Shown here piece after piece: positions 44,473-55,483 of a DNA stretch of 64,000 bases. The translations under genes were made by a program, and so were the position numbers. Below the pieces are notes generated by a model. It was given only the letters and a program-made list of their open reading frames with translations. It was not told where the DNA came from and searched no databases. The stretch's first letter is position 1. Every line of letters starts with the position of its first letter. Source of the DNA: Platerodrilus igneus (lineage: Eukaryota; Arthropoda; Insecta; Coleoptera; Lycidae); the NCBI GenBank assembly GCA_036346225.1, contig JARFIW010001750.1:1736001-1800000 (forward strand). The letters are read 5' to 3'.

Positions 44473-45397
44473 AGATATTTACATGACACAACCACAGGGT
44501 TTCAACGACGGATCTAAAAAATGTTGCAAATTAAAAAAGGCTATTTACGGTTTGAAACAAAGTGGACGTGTCTGGAATGATAAACTAACAAAAATGCTAA
44601 AATTGTATGGACTTAAAAGTCAACGATGATCTGTGTGTATTTTATACCACTGATCTATCATTGATTGTTACAATCTACGTTGACGATTTTTTGATATTTT
44701 GGAAAAGTCAAAGCACTTTGCATAAACTACAGAAAGCTTTATGTGATGCATTTAAAATGAAAGATTTGGGAACTGCTTCTTCATGTATAGGTCTACATTT
44801 TACATACGAAGACAATGGCATAGCACTCGATCAGAGTTCTTACATCTCTGAAGTGATTCAAAGATTTGGAATGGCGAACTCAAACCCTATAGCCACACCA
44901 AGCGATTTGAATCAAAAGCTATCAAAAGCTATGTGTCCCGCTACTGAAGAAGACAAACAAATTATGGCACATATTCCCTATCAGTCATTGGTTGGATGTC
45001 TGTTATTCATTGCTCAAGGTACCAGGCCGGATATAGCTTTTGCAGTGAACGACGTAAGTCGCTTTAACTCAAATTTTGGACAATCACACTGGACTGCTGT
45101 CAAAAGAATTTTACGCTACTTAAAGGGCACGTTGGATTATAAGTTACATTTTACCAAATCCAACGAGAATTTTCTGACCGGTTACTGTGATGCAGATTGG
45201 GCTTCAGATATCGATAAAAGACGTTCGTGCACCGGATATGTATTCAAATTAAGCAACGGTGCCATATCATGGAATAGTAAACGACAGCCAACGGTCGCTT
45301 TATCAAGCACCGAAGCCGAGTATATTGCTGCTTCATGGGCTACAAAAGAAGCGATTTGGCTGCGAAATTTTGGTAGTGAACTCGATTATGATATATA
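44473..45397 (+). CDS. Copia-2 RT palm and RNase H
   Basis: 44473-44600 reads LSEDIYMTQPQGF, KKAIYGLKQSGRVW in one frame; after a shift the frame starting at 44607 holds IYVDDFLIFW (catalytic YVDD, about 44676-44700), KDLGTASSCIGL, YQSLVGCLLFIAQGTRPDIAF, then RNase H with GYCDADWASDIDKRRSCTGY (catalytic Asp), ALSSTEAEYIAAS (catalytic Glu) and WLRNFGSELDYDI, where LINE-B has inserted. The C-terminal end continues at 49685. Confidence 0.9.
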
Positions 45398-45411
45398 TAA
45401 TTAATGATAAT

Positions 45412-46564
45412 GATGGCTGCTGATGTTGTTGTGTCTGATGATATGTCTCTTGAAAAAGTTTATAAATGTTGCAAAACTAAAGCATGTAATACATTAATTT
45501 TGTATCAACTGTTATTCACCTTATCACCAAAGCTGTGTAGATAGAAACAAAAACATTAAAAGTATTGGAAATAATAAGGTTATCTGTTGTGATGAAAAAG
45601 TAACCTATAAATCTCAACAAAGTGAAGTATTGAATACACAGATCAATTTACTTAAAGAATTAATTGTACAAAAAGATGTAATTATCAATGATAAGGAAGT
45701 TATTATTAAACTTCTGCAAGATAAAGTCCAAGAATTGTTATTAAAACATCAAGAATTTTCACAGGTACAGCAAACAAAGGACAGAGATTGCAGTAAACAA
45801 ACATATGCTAATATTGTTAAATCTGATGAAAATGTTCTTATCATTAAACCTAAAACTCAGCAGGAAGCTATAAAACCATGAGTGAAGTGAAAAAGCATCA
45901 ATGTTAGAGACTTGGGTATAGCTATCTCTAAAATTAAAAACATGAACAGTGGGGCATACTAATAAATTGTACTACTAAAGAGGATCTAAATAAGCTTAAT
46001 ACAGAATCTCAAATGAAGCTAAGAGATGCGTATAATATAAGGGTTCCCAGTAAGCTTAAACCTCATATCAAGATTATAGGAATACAAGAAGAGATCAGTC
46101 ATGAAAATCTAGTTAAAGCAATTATTAACCAAAATAATTTTGTGAGTGATGATGCAGAAATCAGAGTGGTCACATTTAAAAAAATGATTAACCGATATAT
46201 GGTAATAATACAAACTGATCCGTCCACTTATACTAATATTATGAGCAATGGTGCACTTTGTATAGATTTCTCAGTCTGTTCCGTTTTTGAATATGTTAAT
46301 TTACGCAGGTGTTATAGATGTCATGGCTTTGATCATACAGCTAACGTATGTATGCGGCTACAGCATTGTGCAAAGTGTGGATCTAGTCAACATTTTATAC
46401 AGGACTGTAAAGAAGTCAATAAAAATTGTCCGAACTGTGCAGATTTCAATCACAGATTTTCGTTAGCAATGAATACATTGCATTCACCTTATGATAGAAC
46501 ATGTCCTGTATGGCAGAAAAAAATGCAGTCCCAACGTGCTAAAATTGCATTTAAGACATCCTAG
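45412..46564 (+). pseudogene. LINE-B ORF1 (zinc finger, coiled coil, zinc knuckles)
   Basis: Starts at the ATG at 45412 (MAADVVVSDD). A Cys/His cluster follows (YKCCKTKAC; after a frameshift near 45505, CYSPYHQSC), like the N-terminal finger of related ORF1s. Then a leucine/isoleucine coiled coil (45645-45760, VIINDKEVIIKLLQDKVQELL), a stop at 45879-45881, and in the next frame (46013-46564) a conserved core (PHIKIIGIQEE) and knuckles CYRCHGFDHTANVC and CAKCGSSQHFIQDC, with a third, CPNC...H...C. RNA-binding protein of the element. Confidence 0.8.
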
Positions 46565-46633
46565 CCATTACAGCAATTACATAAGTTATCTTCCTATAGT
46601 AGTACGGAGACTATTAAAAGCGATATTCACAAG

Positions 46634-47400
46634 ATGGCAAAAGGTAAGAGTTACAAGATCATTGATTCGCTTCACAATAATGTTACGTGTTATTACCAAA
46701 ATGTCAGGGGTCTTCGTACCAAAATTGACTCCTTTAATAGAGCACTTGCTTGTGCAAATTATGATATCATTGTCCTTACAGAAACGTGGTTAAATAGTGA
46801 TTTCAGTAACAATGAACTTTTAATAACAGTTATGTGGTATTTCGTCAAGATCGTAATTATGCCAATCAAAGTTGTAACAGAGGTGGTGGTGTGCTTATTG
46901 CTACTTTGGCCTCTTATCCAACTAAGATTGTTAAATCCTCTTCTCGGCCCTCAATAGATGAATTGTGGGTGCACATCAAGTATGGTACATTACAATATAT
47001 GTTGGGTGTGGTCTATATTGCCCCAAGTAGTTCCCCTGAGATTTACAAACATCTTGCCGAATCGACTGAACATTTAAAGGATCGGTTTCCTGAGGTTACT
47101 TTTATAATATTGGGTGATTTTAATCTTCCTGAAATTATCTGGATTTTGGAAGATGGGATTCTCATGCCTGAAATTTTCACAGCAATGCTGGGGAAGAAAT
47201 CTTAGAATTGTTTTTCTTTTTGGGATTTCAACAACATAATTATATAAGAAACAATAATAGTAGAATTTTAGACCTAATTTTTACAGATCAGCTTGATGAT
47301 GTGAAGATTATTCAATCTATTTCTCCATTAGTAAATATTGACCAGCAGCATCCTGCTCTTGAGTTTTTATTTAAGTCTGTGAAAGTAAGGGATACTATTA
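46634..47400 (+). CDS. LINE-B ORF2 endonuclease domain
   Basis: The first frame holds CYYQNVRGLRTKIDSF and IIVLTETWLN (catalytic Glu); after a shift near 46855 the next frame gives NRGGGVLIATL, LGVVYIAPSS and FIILGDFNLPEI (Asp and Asn); after another shift near 47205 the frame 47208 on has RILDLIFTD and the closing region near VNIDQQHPALEF, where the usual Asp-His is D-QQH. APE-type endonuclease for target nicking. Frame breaks are single-base in kind. Confidence 0.82.
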
Positions 47401-49540
47401 ACACCTCTGAAGATGCAGTATACTATTTTGAAAAAGGAAATTATCATGCACTAAATGACTTTTACAAAAGTTATGATTGGAGCTTTATTACTGATATAAA
47501 TAACATAGATGAGGCGTGTGACAAATTTAATGAAGCTCTTTTTGGTGGCATAAAGCAGATTGTTCCACTAAAAAAAATATTTGTTAATAAATATCCTAGA
47601 TGGTATAATCTTGACACTAAAAGATGCATTAACCAAAAGAATAGGCTTTATAAAAAATTTAAGCAAACCGGATCTTCTACTGACTATCAGAATTACTCTG
47701 TGGCTCGTAGGACATGCAAGAATCTGATCGACTTGTCTTATTTTTTGTATGTTTCAAATATTGAAAATGGGGTCTCTTCGAATATGAAACATTTCTGGTC
47801 TTATATCAATGGCATTCGTAAAGAGACTGGTATTCCCGCTAGGATGGAATTAAACACTAATCAGTATGACAATCCGGTTGACATTGCTAACGGATTTGCC
47901 AAACATTTTCAAGCATGCTACACAACCCACAAAAATATTTCTCATGGTACCTCAAACTTATATTATAGTAAGAGTACTGTAAATTTGTCGTTTCATAAGT
48001 TTACTAAGGAGGAGATAATGAAGAAGATATCTGAACTTGATGTGAATAAAAAAGCGGGACTTGATGGTATTCCTCCACTTCTATTGAAGAAGTGTGCAGA
48101 AGCACTTTGTAAACCATTATTACAACTTTTTCAAAAATCTTTTGATGTGGGGGAATTTCCATCAACTTGGAAAATTGCAAAGTTGTTCCCGATCTTTAAG
48201 TCTGGTAAAAAAGACCAAATAGATAATTATAGAGGAATATCACTATTATCCACTATTCCTAAGTTAATGGAAGCTATTATTTCTGACGAAGTTTTTGAAA
48301 CCTTTAAAAATTGCATAGTCGAAGAACAACATGGATTCTTTAAGGGCGCTCTACTTGTACTAACTTGGCAGTCTATCAGAATTTTCTAATTTCGTCACTT
48401 GAAAGTGGCAAACAAATAGATGTGATATACACAGATATCCAGAAGGCATTTGATAGTGTGTGTCATGAATTATTATGTTCCCAATTACATTTATTGGGAA
48501 TACATAGCAATTACCTTAAATGGATAAGTTCTTATCTGGTTGAACGAGTTCAAAAAGTTGTTATTGGTGGGGAAAGTTCAATTGATATTTCAGTTACCTC
48601 CGGAGTTCCTCAGGGGTCTCATTTGGGTCCCATTTTATTTAGCCTTTTCATAAATGACATATCCCAAATACTACGTAACACTAAGTTCCTGTTGTATGCA
48701 GATGACCTCAAACTGTTTGCAGCTGTTGGTTCTACACAAGACTGTATCATGATCCAAAACGATATCAATAACCTTGTTCGATGGTGTGACATGAAAAAGC
48801 TGTGCTTAAATATCAGTAAATGCAAAGTTATGAGATATTACAGATGCAGAGACCCGATTGTTTATGAGTATGTTTGTAAATCCCAGGTTCTAGAATCTGT
48901 TTCCACTATTAATGATTTGGGTGTAACATATGATTCGAAGTTAGCCTTCAGCTGCCACATTGATAACATTAATATTAAAGCTTTCAGGATGTTGGGCTTC
49001 ATCAAAAGGTACACAAAACATTTTTCAGATGTTACTGCAATCAAAGCTTTGTATAATGGTTTAGTACTTAGTATCCTTGAATACAATAGTATTATTTGGT
49101 CTCCTATTTATATTTGTCATTCTACGAGACTAGAGCGTATTCAAAATAAATTCACTAAGTATCTCTTGTGGAAACTTCACTTTACACATGACGCTTTTAC
49201 AGCAAGTACCAGATTGCAATTGTGTGGCATGACTACTTTACACCAGAGAAGACTTAATGCTATGCTAATGTTCTTGTTCAAGCTTGTCAATGGTCTTGTA
49301 ATTTGTGAATCCTTACTTGCTGAGGTATTGCTTCGAATACCGCAGCGTAACACACGTATGGTAATGCGTTTATTTCAAGAAAGGCAACATCGAACTAACT
49401 ATGGCACCTACCACATATCAGATCGGCTATTGGTTAACTATAATAAACATTTTTCAAGAATTGATTTGTTTAGTTTAAGTTTGAGTGCAGTGAAGAAGAT
49501 TGCATTATCCCTTAGAAAGAAAGGAGCATGCAATATTTAG
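47400..49540 (+). CDS. LINE-B ORF2 reverse transcriptase
   Basis: Frame 47208-48389 gives the linker and fingers (KKAGLDGIPPLLLKKCAEAL; LFPIFKSGKKDQIDNYRGIS; EEQHGF). A one-base shift near 48360-48370 passes to 48365-49540: IYTDIQKAFDSVCHELL (first catalytic Asp), SGVPQGSHLGPILFSLFIND, LLYADDLKLFA (catalytic YADD, about 48690-48715), NDLGVTYDSKLAF and a long C-terminal domain to the stop at 49538-49540. Jockey/CR1-group wording. Confidence 0.88.
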
Positions 49541-49684
49541 GATTATTACTCTATTGTGCGTTTTATTCTACCATATTGTTATATTATTATGTTGTTATGT
49601 TATTATATTTTTATTTTTAGTTAAAGGTGGTAAGTTGGAAACAATGTTTCTGTAGTGCCATATTTTTAAATAAATAAATAAATA

Positions 49685-49924
49685 TCGAAGGCAGTCCAAT
49701 TAAAAATCGACAACCAAAGCGCCATCAAACTATCACTGTCTGATGGCTTCAACCAACGAACTAAGCACATCGATGTTCGGTACCATCACTTAAGAGACAA
49801 GGTAGAGGATGGTACAATCCAAATATTACATGTACCCACTGAAGATAATGCAGCTGATGCTCTCACCAAAGCGGTTACCGGACCAAAGACTAAATTGTGT
49901 TCAGTAAAAATGGGATTAAATTGA
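49685..49924 (+). CDS. Copia-2 RNase H C-terminal end
   Basis: Continues after LINE-B: IDNQSAIKLSLSDGFNQRTK, HIDVRYHHLRDKV and VPTEDNAADALTKAV, the RNase H catalytic Asp-Asn region and the C-terminal end of Copia pol, ending at a stop at 49922-49924. Confidence 0.9.
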   Translation, partial: SKAVQLKIDNQSAIKLSLSDGFNQRTKHIDVRYHHLRDKVEDGTIQILHVPTEDNAADALTKAVTGPKTKLCSVKMGLN

Positions 49925-49985
49925 GTATACCTGAGCATCGAATATTCAATGTACAAATGACTATTGCTTATTCATTGAGTGAGGG

Positions 49986-50134
49986 TGTTGTAAATTTAAT
50001 CATGTTCTCATATATAAACACTTTTGTTTTGGTTGTTAATCAACATAAACTACTTTATGTCAGTTTGAATTAACATGTCTTAATTATATATTCTCATGTG
50101 TTTACATGCATTTATTCCACTCACAATCTCAACA
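49986..50134 (+). repeat. Copia-2 3' LTR
   Basis: 149 bp, matches the 5' LTR with one T/C difference seen (near 50078). Confidence 0.93.
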
Positions 50135-50300
50135 GTTATTCAGATAATTTCTGGTATGTTTTCAAATTAACTACAATTTAAATATATATAAAATGCCATC
50201 GTGGATATTGGAAGTCAGTTCTAATTAAAGTTTTGATATGTGTTCTGATGGAAGCTTTTATTATAATGCTTGCATGCGCTGGTACTAAAGGTTCATAAAA

Positions 50301-50607
50301 TGATTGAGGACTGTAGTATAGCAAATAAAATCAAAATAAACAAAAGCAAATTACTCACCAGTTGATGTTAGATTGTCTGTAAATTACCTAGGGATAAAGA
50401 GAGTCCTGATAGCAGTGATATAATTTTGTATAATTTTGCACTGCACTTAAAATCTTTAAATGGTAAAATGGTTTTGAATAAAACTAAAATTAACTAAATG
50501 TTTCAACTTTCCAACATAGACTGACTATATATCCCGCTAAGCAGGTGTTCATATCAAACTCGATTAAAATAAAATCAAATTAAAAGGAAATTATTGACTT
50601 AACTACA
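50301..50607 (-). repeat. BEL/Pao 3' LTR
   Basis: Matches 53388-53985 along its length (AGGACTGTAGTATAGC near the left edge, GACTGACTATAT near the middle, AAGGAAATTATT near the right edge) with scattered substitutions. The right boundary is set by the polypurine run. Confidence 0.75.
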
Positions 50608-50759
50608 TCCCCCCCCCATCAAGAAAAATATTTTCAGCTCCAAAACCATACACATATTCCAAAATTATAATTACAACTACAAAATTATACAATATTTGCA
50701 ATACCACCACAAACGAATACTTATTGTGAGGGTAGCATACATTAAGATACAACTGGACG

Positions 50760-51800
50760 TTTGTAAATGCCAATTCTTGTTTGCATATTCACTGCCCTAA
50801 CAATCTTGCCAGCACCGAGGAAAACTCCCTAAATTATTTCACAATGCCAATGCAAGGGAGGAACATCATCTAGCTTGATTAAAACTATTCTTCCTACACT
50901 AAGTAGTGCATCTGCAACATTCCATTTTTGGCACACTTGAAGCTGAGTTAAATAGTCCAATCTCCAGTGTTTCCAAAACATCTAAAATATATGATCAAGT
51001 AGTAATTTGCGATCTAAAAGGTTAATAGGAGCTTTAGGTAAACTGGACGCCCTTAGCGAAGTCAATGGCATATGAGTAAGGAAATGCACTGGCGTTAATG
51101 GCATGGGGTCTGAAGGGCCTGTACTTAACCAACACGAATTCAACAAAGCTTCAATTTGTGTAAGAACAGTGGTCAACTTTTATAATTTGATCGCCAATGG
51201 TTTTGTACAAGTGTATTTTAACAGATTTAATTTGAGATTCCCAGACTCTCGAAAAATGAGGGCTCAAAGTACGCTGGTAAATTCAAAATAATTTTCAAAC
51301 TGCTAACTCGTTACCGATAATATCCTTATAATTATGTTTCCAAAAAATTATAAAGCTAATCTAACTCGTTTTTTGCACCAATATAATTTTGTCCCTCAAT
51401 CACTGTAAATAATAGAACATGCACCACGGCAGGCTGGAAAACGTTTGAAAGTGGCCAAAAACGGATTGGTAGAGACAAGTCTCACACAAGCTTCAAATGT
51501 AATGCTTTCATGTCCAAACAAATAAATAAACATAAATAGGTCTTTTGGCTTTTCAACCCCCTTCGCCGGTCTAAGATAATTCAAAAAGGTCCGGCAAAAT
51601 GGGCGGCATAGTGCAAAAATGATTTTGTGTCATTTACATGAACACCGAATAAGTCCGCCATTTTCAGAAACAAGTTATGAGTATTAAAACGGAAACAATG
51701 ATTGCATCTACGAATGTGTAACAAACTGTTACGTACCCCAAGATTCCAATATTTCTGACATTTTAACACTAAAACTAATGAAGAACCAGTATGCAAATTT
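50760..51800 (-). pseudogene. BEL/Pao integrase
   Basis: Minus strand, three frames. 51796-51581: CNHCFRF...KMADL, FLHYAAHFAGPF (usually VDYAGPF, the first catalytic Asp region, here degraded). 51584-51396: LATFKRFPACRGACSIIYSD (second catalytic Asp) running into NGTNF-like residues. 51176-50982: MTTVLTQIEALLNSCWL, PMPLTPVHFL and LDRKLLLDH, then LDDVPPLHW and RPVV-like residues to about 50760. This order and wording (YSD, LTP.HFL, PP..W) identify BEL/Pao. Confidence 0.8.
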
Positions 51801-53387
51801 CTTCCGTGGTAATAATCAATTAATACATCAACAAAAGGATCTCGACGTTGCTACTTACAATGACGTAGCCGGAAGAAAACGTAAATATACCAGGCTAACT
51901 ACCAACGCGGAGAGGGGCGAGGTTCCTAGCAACACAAAAATAATACATCGCCAACGATTTTCTATTTACAAAAAAAAAACACAATTATAGAAATTTCTAA
52001 CGAAACAGCAAAACAAAAATTAAATAAGGTTACTATGTAATAAAGCAATTCTACTCTATGGACAAATACACTAATTGTTCCACGAAGTGCACAATTCGTA
52101 GCTAACAGGCAATAAATCTAATCAGTAACGACAAAATAACGCTGATACTTTCGTATAAGCGAATGGTTAATTAAAATAAAACATTAAATTTAAGAACTTT
52201 TCCAGTAAGGATTTGACCAGAACAAACATTAGCGTATTTACTTTCAAATTGAATTTATCCCAGCGTATGTTCGAAAGAGAAAACAGTCACATACCTGTGC
52301 CGGGATACTTATCTGGTCAGCCCTCGGAAGCGAATTGACACAGCATCAAAGCGGTAGTCAGCAACAATCATGTTACTACCATAATTGTAACAATGGTCTA
52401 CATGTCCAAGCAGTTGAACTACTTCAAAGAATAATCAGGCTACGGAACAAGCAAATTAGACTCCAGCTAAGAGCTAAAAGGAAAATTTTACTAATATCAA
52501 TGACTCAGGAGCGTTTACCGATACACAAAAAAGATCTACATATTTGATAGAGGAGAAACGTGTATCGTTCTTAGAATAACAGAACGAGTAGTTTTTACTA
52601 GTGCATCAATACACACGCTCTAGAACCAAATTCAAATATAACACGAGCTCACAAAGCAAACATCCTAGCTTATCGAAGCGCGGAAACTGAAAAACCCAGC
52701 TTATATCGGATGGTGCGTGAGCATTACCTCAACAAGTCATTACTTTGGCACCATTGAGAAAACCCATTATACACGGTCGTAATGTTTAACAATTTGAAGG
52801 TTACCTAAAAACAGGATGTTATTGAAGAATTTAAGAGATTACAGGATAACTAAAACAAGGCATTTAATTTATAGAATAAATTTTCGTTCTAAAAGCAAAA
52901 GGGGTTTGCGTTAAAGAATTTATAGTCAGCGTATTTATTATTACTTATGAATTAACGATTTTATTGAACAGTAGACATGGAACTTAGAAGAACGGATAAT
53001 GAATTAGCAACGGACAGGGTTATTTTAAGTTTACTAAATTAATTTTCGTTTTTAACGCCAAAGGGGTTTGAGTTGAAAATTAGTGCAATTAACTTATGTG
53101 GAAAATAAACGTTACAACGTAAGAGAAGCGGATGTCTTTCTCCACTAGACTAGCTTTTCTAAGTCATCCACCAACTCTAATTAAACCGTTTAATTGAAAC
53201 AGATTCAACATTTGTAACGAATTAGAGACCACTTTCTTATTTCCAAAGCAAAACATCTGATGCAAGGTGTTGACGTTGTGCTATTTTAATAAGAACTAAC
53301 TCTACCTTTTACATGTCATAAGTCCCAGGATGAACAACAAGAAATTAAATCATGGAAAAAATTTGGTTCTTCATTTGTTATTACTTA
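51800..53387. other. BEL/Pao internal remainder, no protein recognised
   Basis: About 1.6 kb between integrase and the 5' LTR. Short ORFs only. It probably contains deleted pol/gag remains, but I cannot support any motif. Confidence 0.4.
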
Positions 53388-53599
53388 TGATTAAGGACTG
53401 TAGTATAGCAAATAAAATCAAAATAAACAAAAGCAAATTACTCACCAGTTGATGTTAGATTGTCTGTAAATTACCTACTGAGTAGTAAGAGAAAGGATAC
53501 AGGAAACCCTGATAGCAGTGATGTAATTGTGCACAATTTTGCACTTCATTTAAACTCTCTAAATTGTAAGATGGTTTTGAATAAAACTAAAATTAACTA

Positions 53600-53867
53600 T
53601 TAATAATCTATAGGAACACTGTGGCACGATTTAAATAAAATTAAATAAAAACCCTTAACCACAAAAATATTTAAATTACTAGATACGTATTTCGTGGTCA
53701 TCGTCAGTAGAAAAAAAAAAATTAGCTGTATAATTTACTATATTGTTGCTTTAAATTATACAGCTATTTTTTTTTTTTTTCTACTGATGATGACCACATA
53801 GTGGTCGAAATACGTATCTAGTAATTTAAATATTTTTGTGGTTAAGGGTTTTTATTTAATTTTATTT
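53600..53867. mobile_element. Head-to-head inverted pair of PLE 3' tails
   Basis: The left half is the mirror of the right half: GTGGTTAAGGGTTTTTATT, the hammerhead-like block (left about 53677-53712 inverted, right 53781-53823) and runs of A/T, plus an inner inverted pair AGCTGTATAATTT/AAATTATACAGCT. The outer left edge includes the full PLE terminus, matching about 4100-4151. Flanked by the 11-bp duplication. Both 3' ends face outward, as in the 1688-4151 composite. Confidence 0.8.
53781..53823 (+). ncRNA. Hammerhead-ribozyme-like motif (copy in PLE tail)
   Basis: CTGATGA, the GACCAC/GTGGTC hairpin (perfect 6 bp, loop ATA), GAAA, then TACGTATC and TAG pairing with CTA, as at 4028-4078. An inverted copy lies at about 53677-53712, where the hairpin has lost bases (TTTCGTGGTCATCGTCAG) and is probably inactive. 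Confidence 0.55.
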
Positions 53868-53985
53868 AAAATTAACTATGTTTCAATTTCCAACAAAGAC
53901 TGACTATATCCTGCTAAGCAGGTATTTATACAAACTTGATTAAAATAAAACCAAATGTTAATAATCAAATAAAAAGGAAATTATT

Positions 53986-55243
53986 AAATTATGGCTTAAA
54001 GAATATTTGTTCTAATTTAAAGCTTTGATAGTTGTACACATGTGATATAAATAACTGTTGATATAACTTACTGTAGTGATTATATAATTTAACAATTAGT
54101 GCTTGTAGTTAATTATAGAGCATCAATATTAAGTAATTAAAAAATAGCATCACAATGTTAAGAAGCTACTAGTTGTACTATTAGCAATTAGCTGAAAATA
54201 AATTGTTGTGAGAGCTTTTAGAATTCCATGGTAGCTATGACTTGTTGAAAAGGCTTGTGTAATCAGTTTAAAACAAAGAACTGTTGTTTGTGCAAATACA
54301 TTTTTCGTTACAATATTAATTTTAATAATACACTTCCAATCGTTTATAATATTTTATAACTTCATAAGATGTATAAAAATTATGTGTAATTCAGATCTCT
54401 TTTTTCTATGACTTTAGAAATTATTTTTAATTTATTTCAAAATGTGTTACTAATTTTAATTTCAGAAAAATGTAAAATGCATGGACAATCCTAGTTCAAG
54501 GTTATTTTTAATTCAACAAATCAGACATTGGTCAATTTTTCATTGGCAAGCTATACACAGTCTTAAATATTCTTAAAGTTATCAAAATTTCTTTTGAGAG
54601 TAACTAAAAAAATTTAATTTCTGAATTCTTTAGTAATTTCATCATGGGCAGCTGATTTATTGTGTTTGGACAATTTTTCCACAAAAATGGAATTCTTGAC
54701 TCTCGACTTTACACTGGGTTCCATGTTAATTTCTACCAGGGATACTAGACGTCACACATTCCATGGGACAGTCTCGTTCTCAAACCGCTTGCCCTGGATC
54801 ATGTAAACTACCTCAAGTGTACCGCATACTAAACTCTTACAATGCAGCATGTATATAATTATCACAATCATGTATCAATTGCAGAAATTATATTCCTATC
54901 TATGTTACCAAGTCGTAAACATGATTTAAAGTTTGAGTTATTGCCACAATGGCACCACGCATTTTTTACTTTCGTATTGAACATAGCATTTGTTTCTGAA
55001 TTTTGATAGTCCTATAAATGGCAGTCACACAGAACATGTTTGGAAATCTTACAACTCATGACTGACAGCACTACACCTTCAAGACAACTCTGTAACTTAT
55101 TTAGTAGTTCTTTGTAGTCATTAGTATATGTACTAGTCACATCAAATTTTTTAATAAATGTTTCTCGTCACATGAAACTTAATAAATTTCTAAATTAACA
55201 TGTGATAGTTTAGTAAAATACAAACAAATCGCTAACAACTTAC
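53986..55243. other. POMT2 intron, no feature seen
   Basis: About 1.26 kb AT-rich intron, no ORF or element recognised. Confidence 0.5.
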
Positions 55244-55348
55244 TATTCTCATTCCAACATAACTAGTATTTTCATATTTATCACCTGGTTTATCAAAAGG
55301 AAAATTGCCATTATAACCAGTCATATATCCAGAAAAAGCGATTAGCAT
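55244..55348 (-). CDS. POMT2: POMT2 (twisted) exon
   Basis: 105 bp, exactly 35 codons, phase 0 on both sides; acceptor GTATTTTAG| at 55349-55357, donor |GTAAGTTG at 55236-55243. It encodes [26 protein letters not shown] and SYVGMRI, the POMT2 lumenal loop after the first transmembrane helices. It is separated from the upstream exon by an intron of only 50 bp and from the downstream exon by about 16 kb. Confidence 0.94.
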
Positions 55349-55398
55349 CTAAAATACAAATGATTTATCATTATTATTCTTTATTACTTATAACTTAC

Positions 55399-55483
55399 TT
55401 TTCCCAACGGTGGATGAACATCAAAAAAGAATGTACGATTAATATACCAGCTGCTCATTTTCCCAAAATGAGTTTCATCCCAG
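55399..55483 (-). CDS. POMT2: POMT2 (twisted) exon with the Asp-Glu catalytic motif
   Basis: 85 bp, acceptor TTTTTTTAG| at 55484-55492, donor |GTAAGTT at 55392-55398. It enters in phase 2 (one base, C, completes a Cys codon TG|C) and leaves in phase 0. It encodes [28 protein letters not shown]. The WDET contains the Asp-Glu pair conserved in the first lumenal loop of protein O-mannosyltransferases and required for catalysis. The exon upstream, which must end in TG|GT, was not found in 55500-64000. Confidence 0.94.

Larger units (their letters stand above)
45398..49684 (+). mobile_element. LINE-B, nearly full-length Jockey/CR1-group LINE
   Basis: Inserted in the Copia-2 RNase H codon series (LDYDI | EGSPIK on the far side). 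From the 5' end: ORF1 (about 45412-46564), ORF2 endonuclease (46634-47400) and RT (to 49540), a 140-bp 3' UTR and a TAAA-type repeat tail (49667-49683). ORF2 is broken at about 46850, 47205 and 48370. An almost identical 3' fragment lies at 13765-14119. It is younger than Copia-2, whose LTRs are themselves nearly identical. Confidence 0.88.
41311..50139 (+). mobile_element. Copia-2, nearly complete Copia element with LINE-B inside
   Basis: The 5-bp target duplication GTTAT (41311-41315, 50135-50139) flanks two 149-bp LTRs (41316-41464, 49986-50134) that differ at one position by eye. A Met-type primer-binding site follows the 5' LTR and a purine-rich run (GAGTGAGGG) precedes the 3' LTR. Gag, protease, integrase, RT and RNase H are in Copia order. 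Without LINE-B (about 45398-49684) the element is about 4.5 kb, typical for Copia. Several single-base frame breaks contrast with the young LTRs. Confidence 0.93.
50301..53985 (-). mobile_element. BEL/Pao retrotransposon, decayed, with LTRs
   Basis: Two direct repeats: 50301-about 50607 and 53388-about 53985 (the latter enlarged by a PLE insertion at 53600-53867). On the minus strand each ends in ...AATCA, and a G-rich polypurine run (GATGGGGGGGG, at about 50608-50620) precedes the left repeat, so the element reads right to left. Only integrase is recognisable (50760-51800). The internal region is about 2.8 kb against 5-6 kb for complete BEL elements, so gag, protease and RT have been deleted or are beyond recognition. 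Confidence 0.8.
53388..53985 (-). repeat. BEL/Pao 5' LTR, interrupted by a PLE tail pair
   Basis: Homologous to 50301-50607 on both sides of 53600-53867. The ends of the insertion carry an 11-bp duplication of LTR sequence (AAAATTAACTA at 53589-53599 and 53868-53878). Confidence 0.75.
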
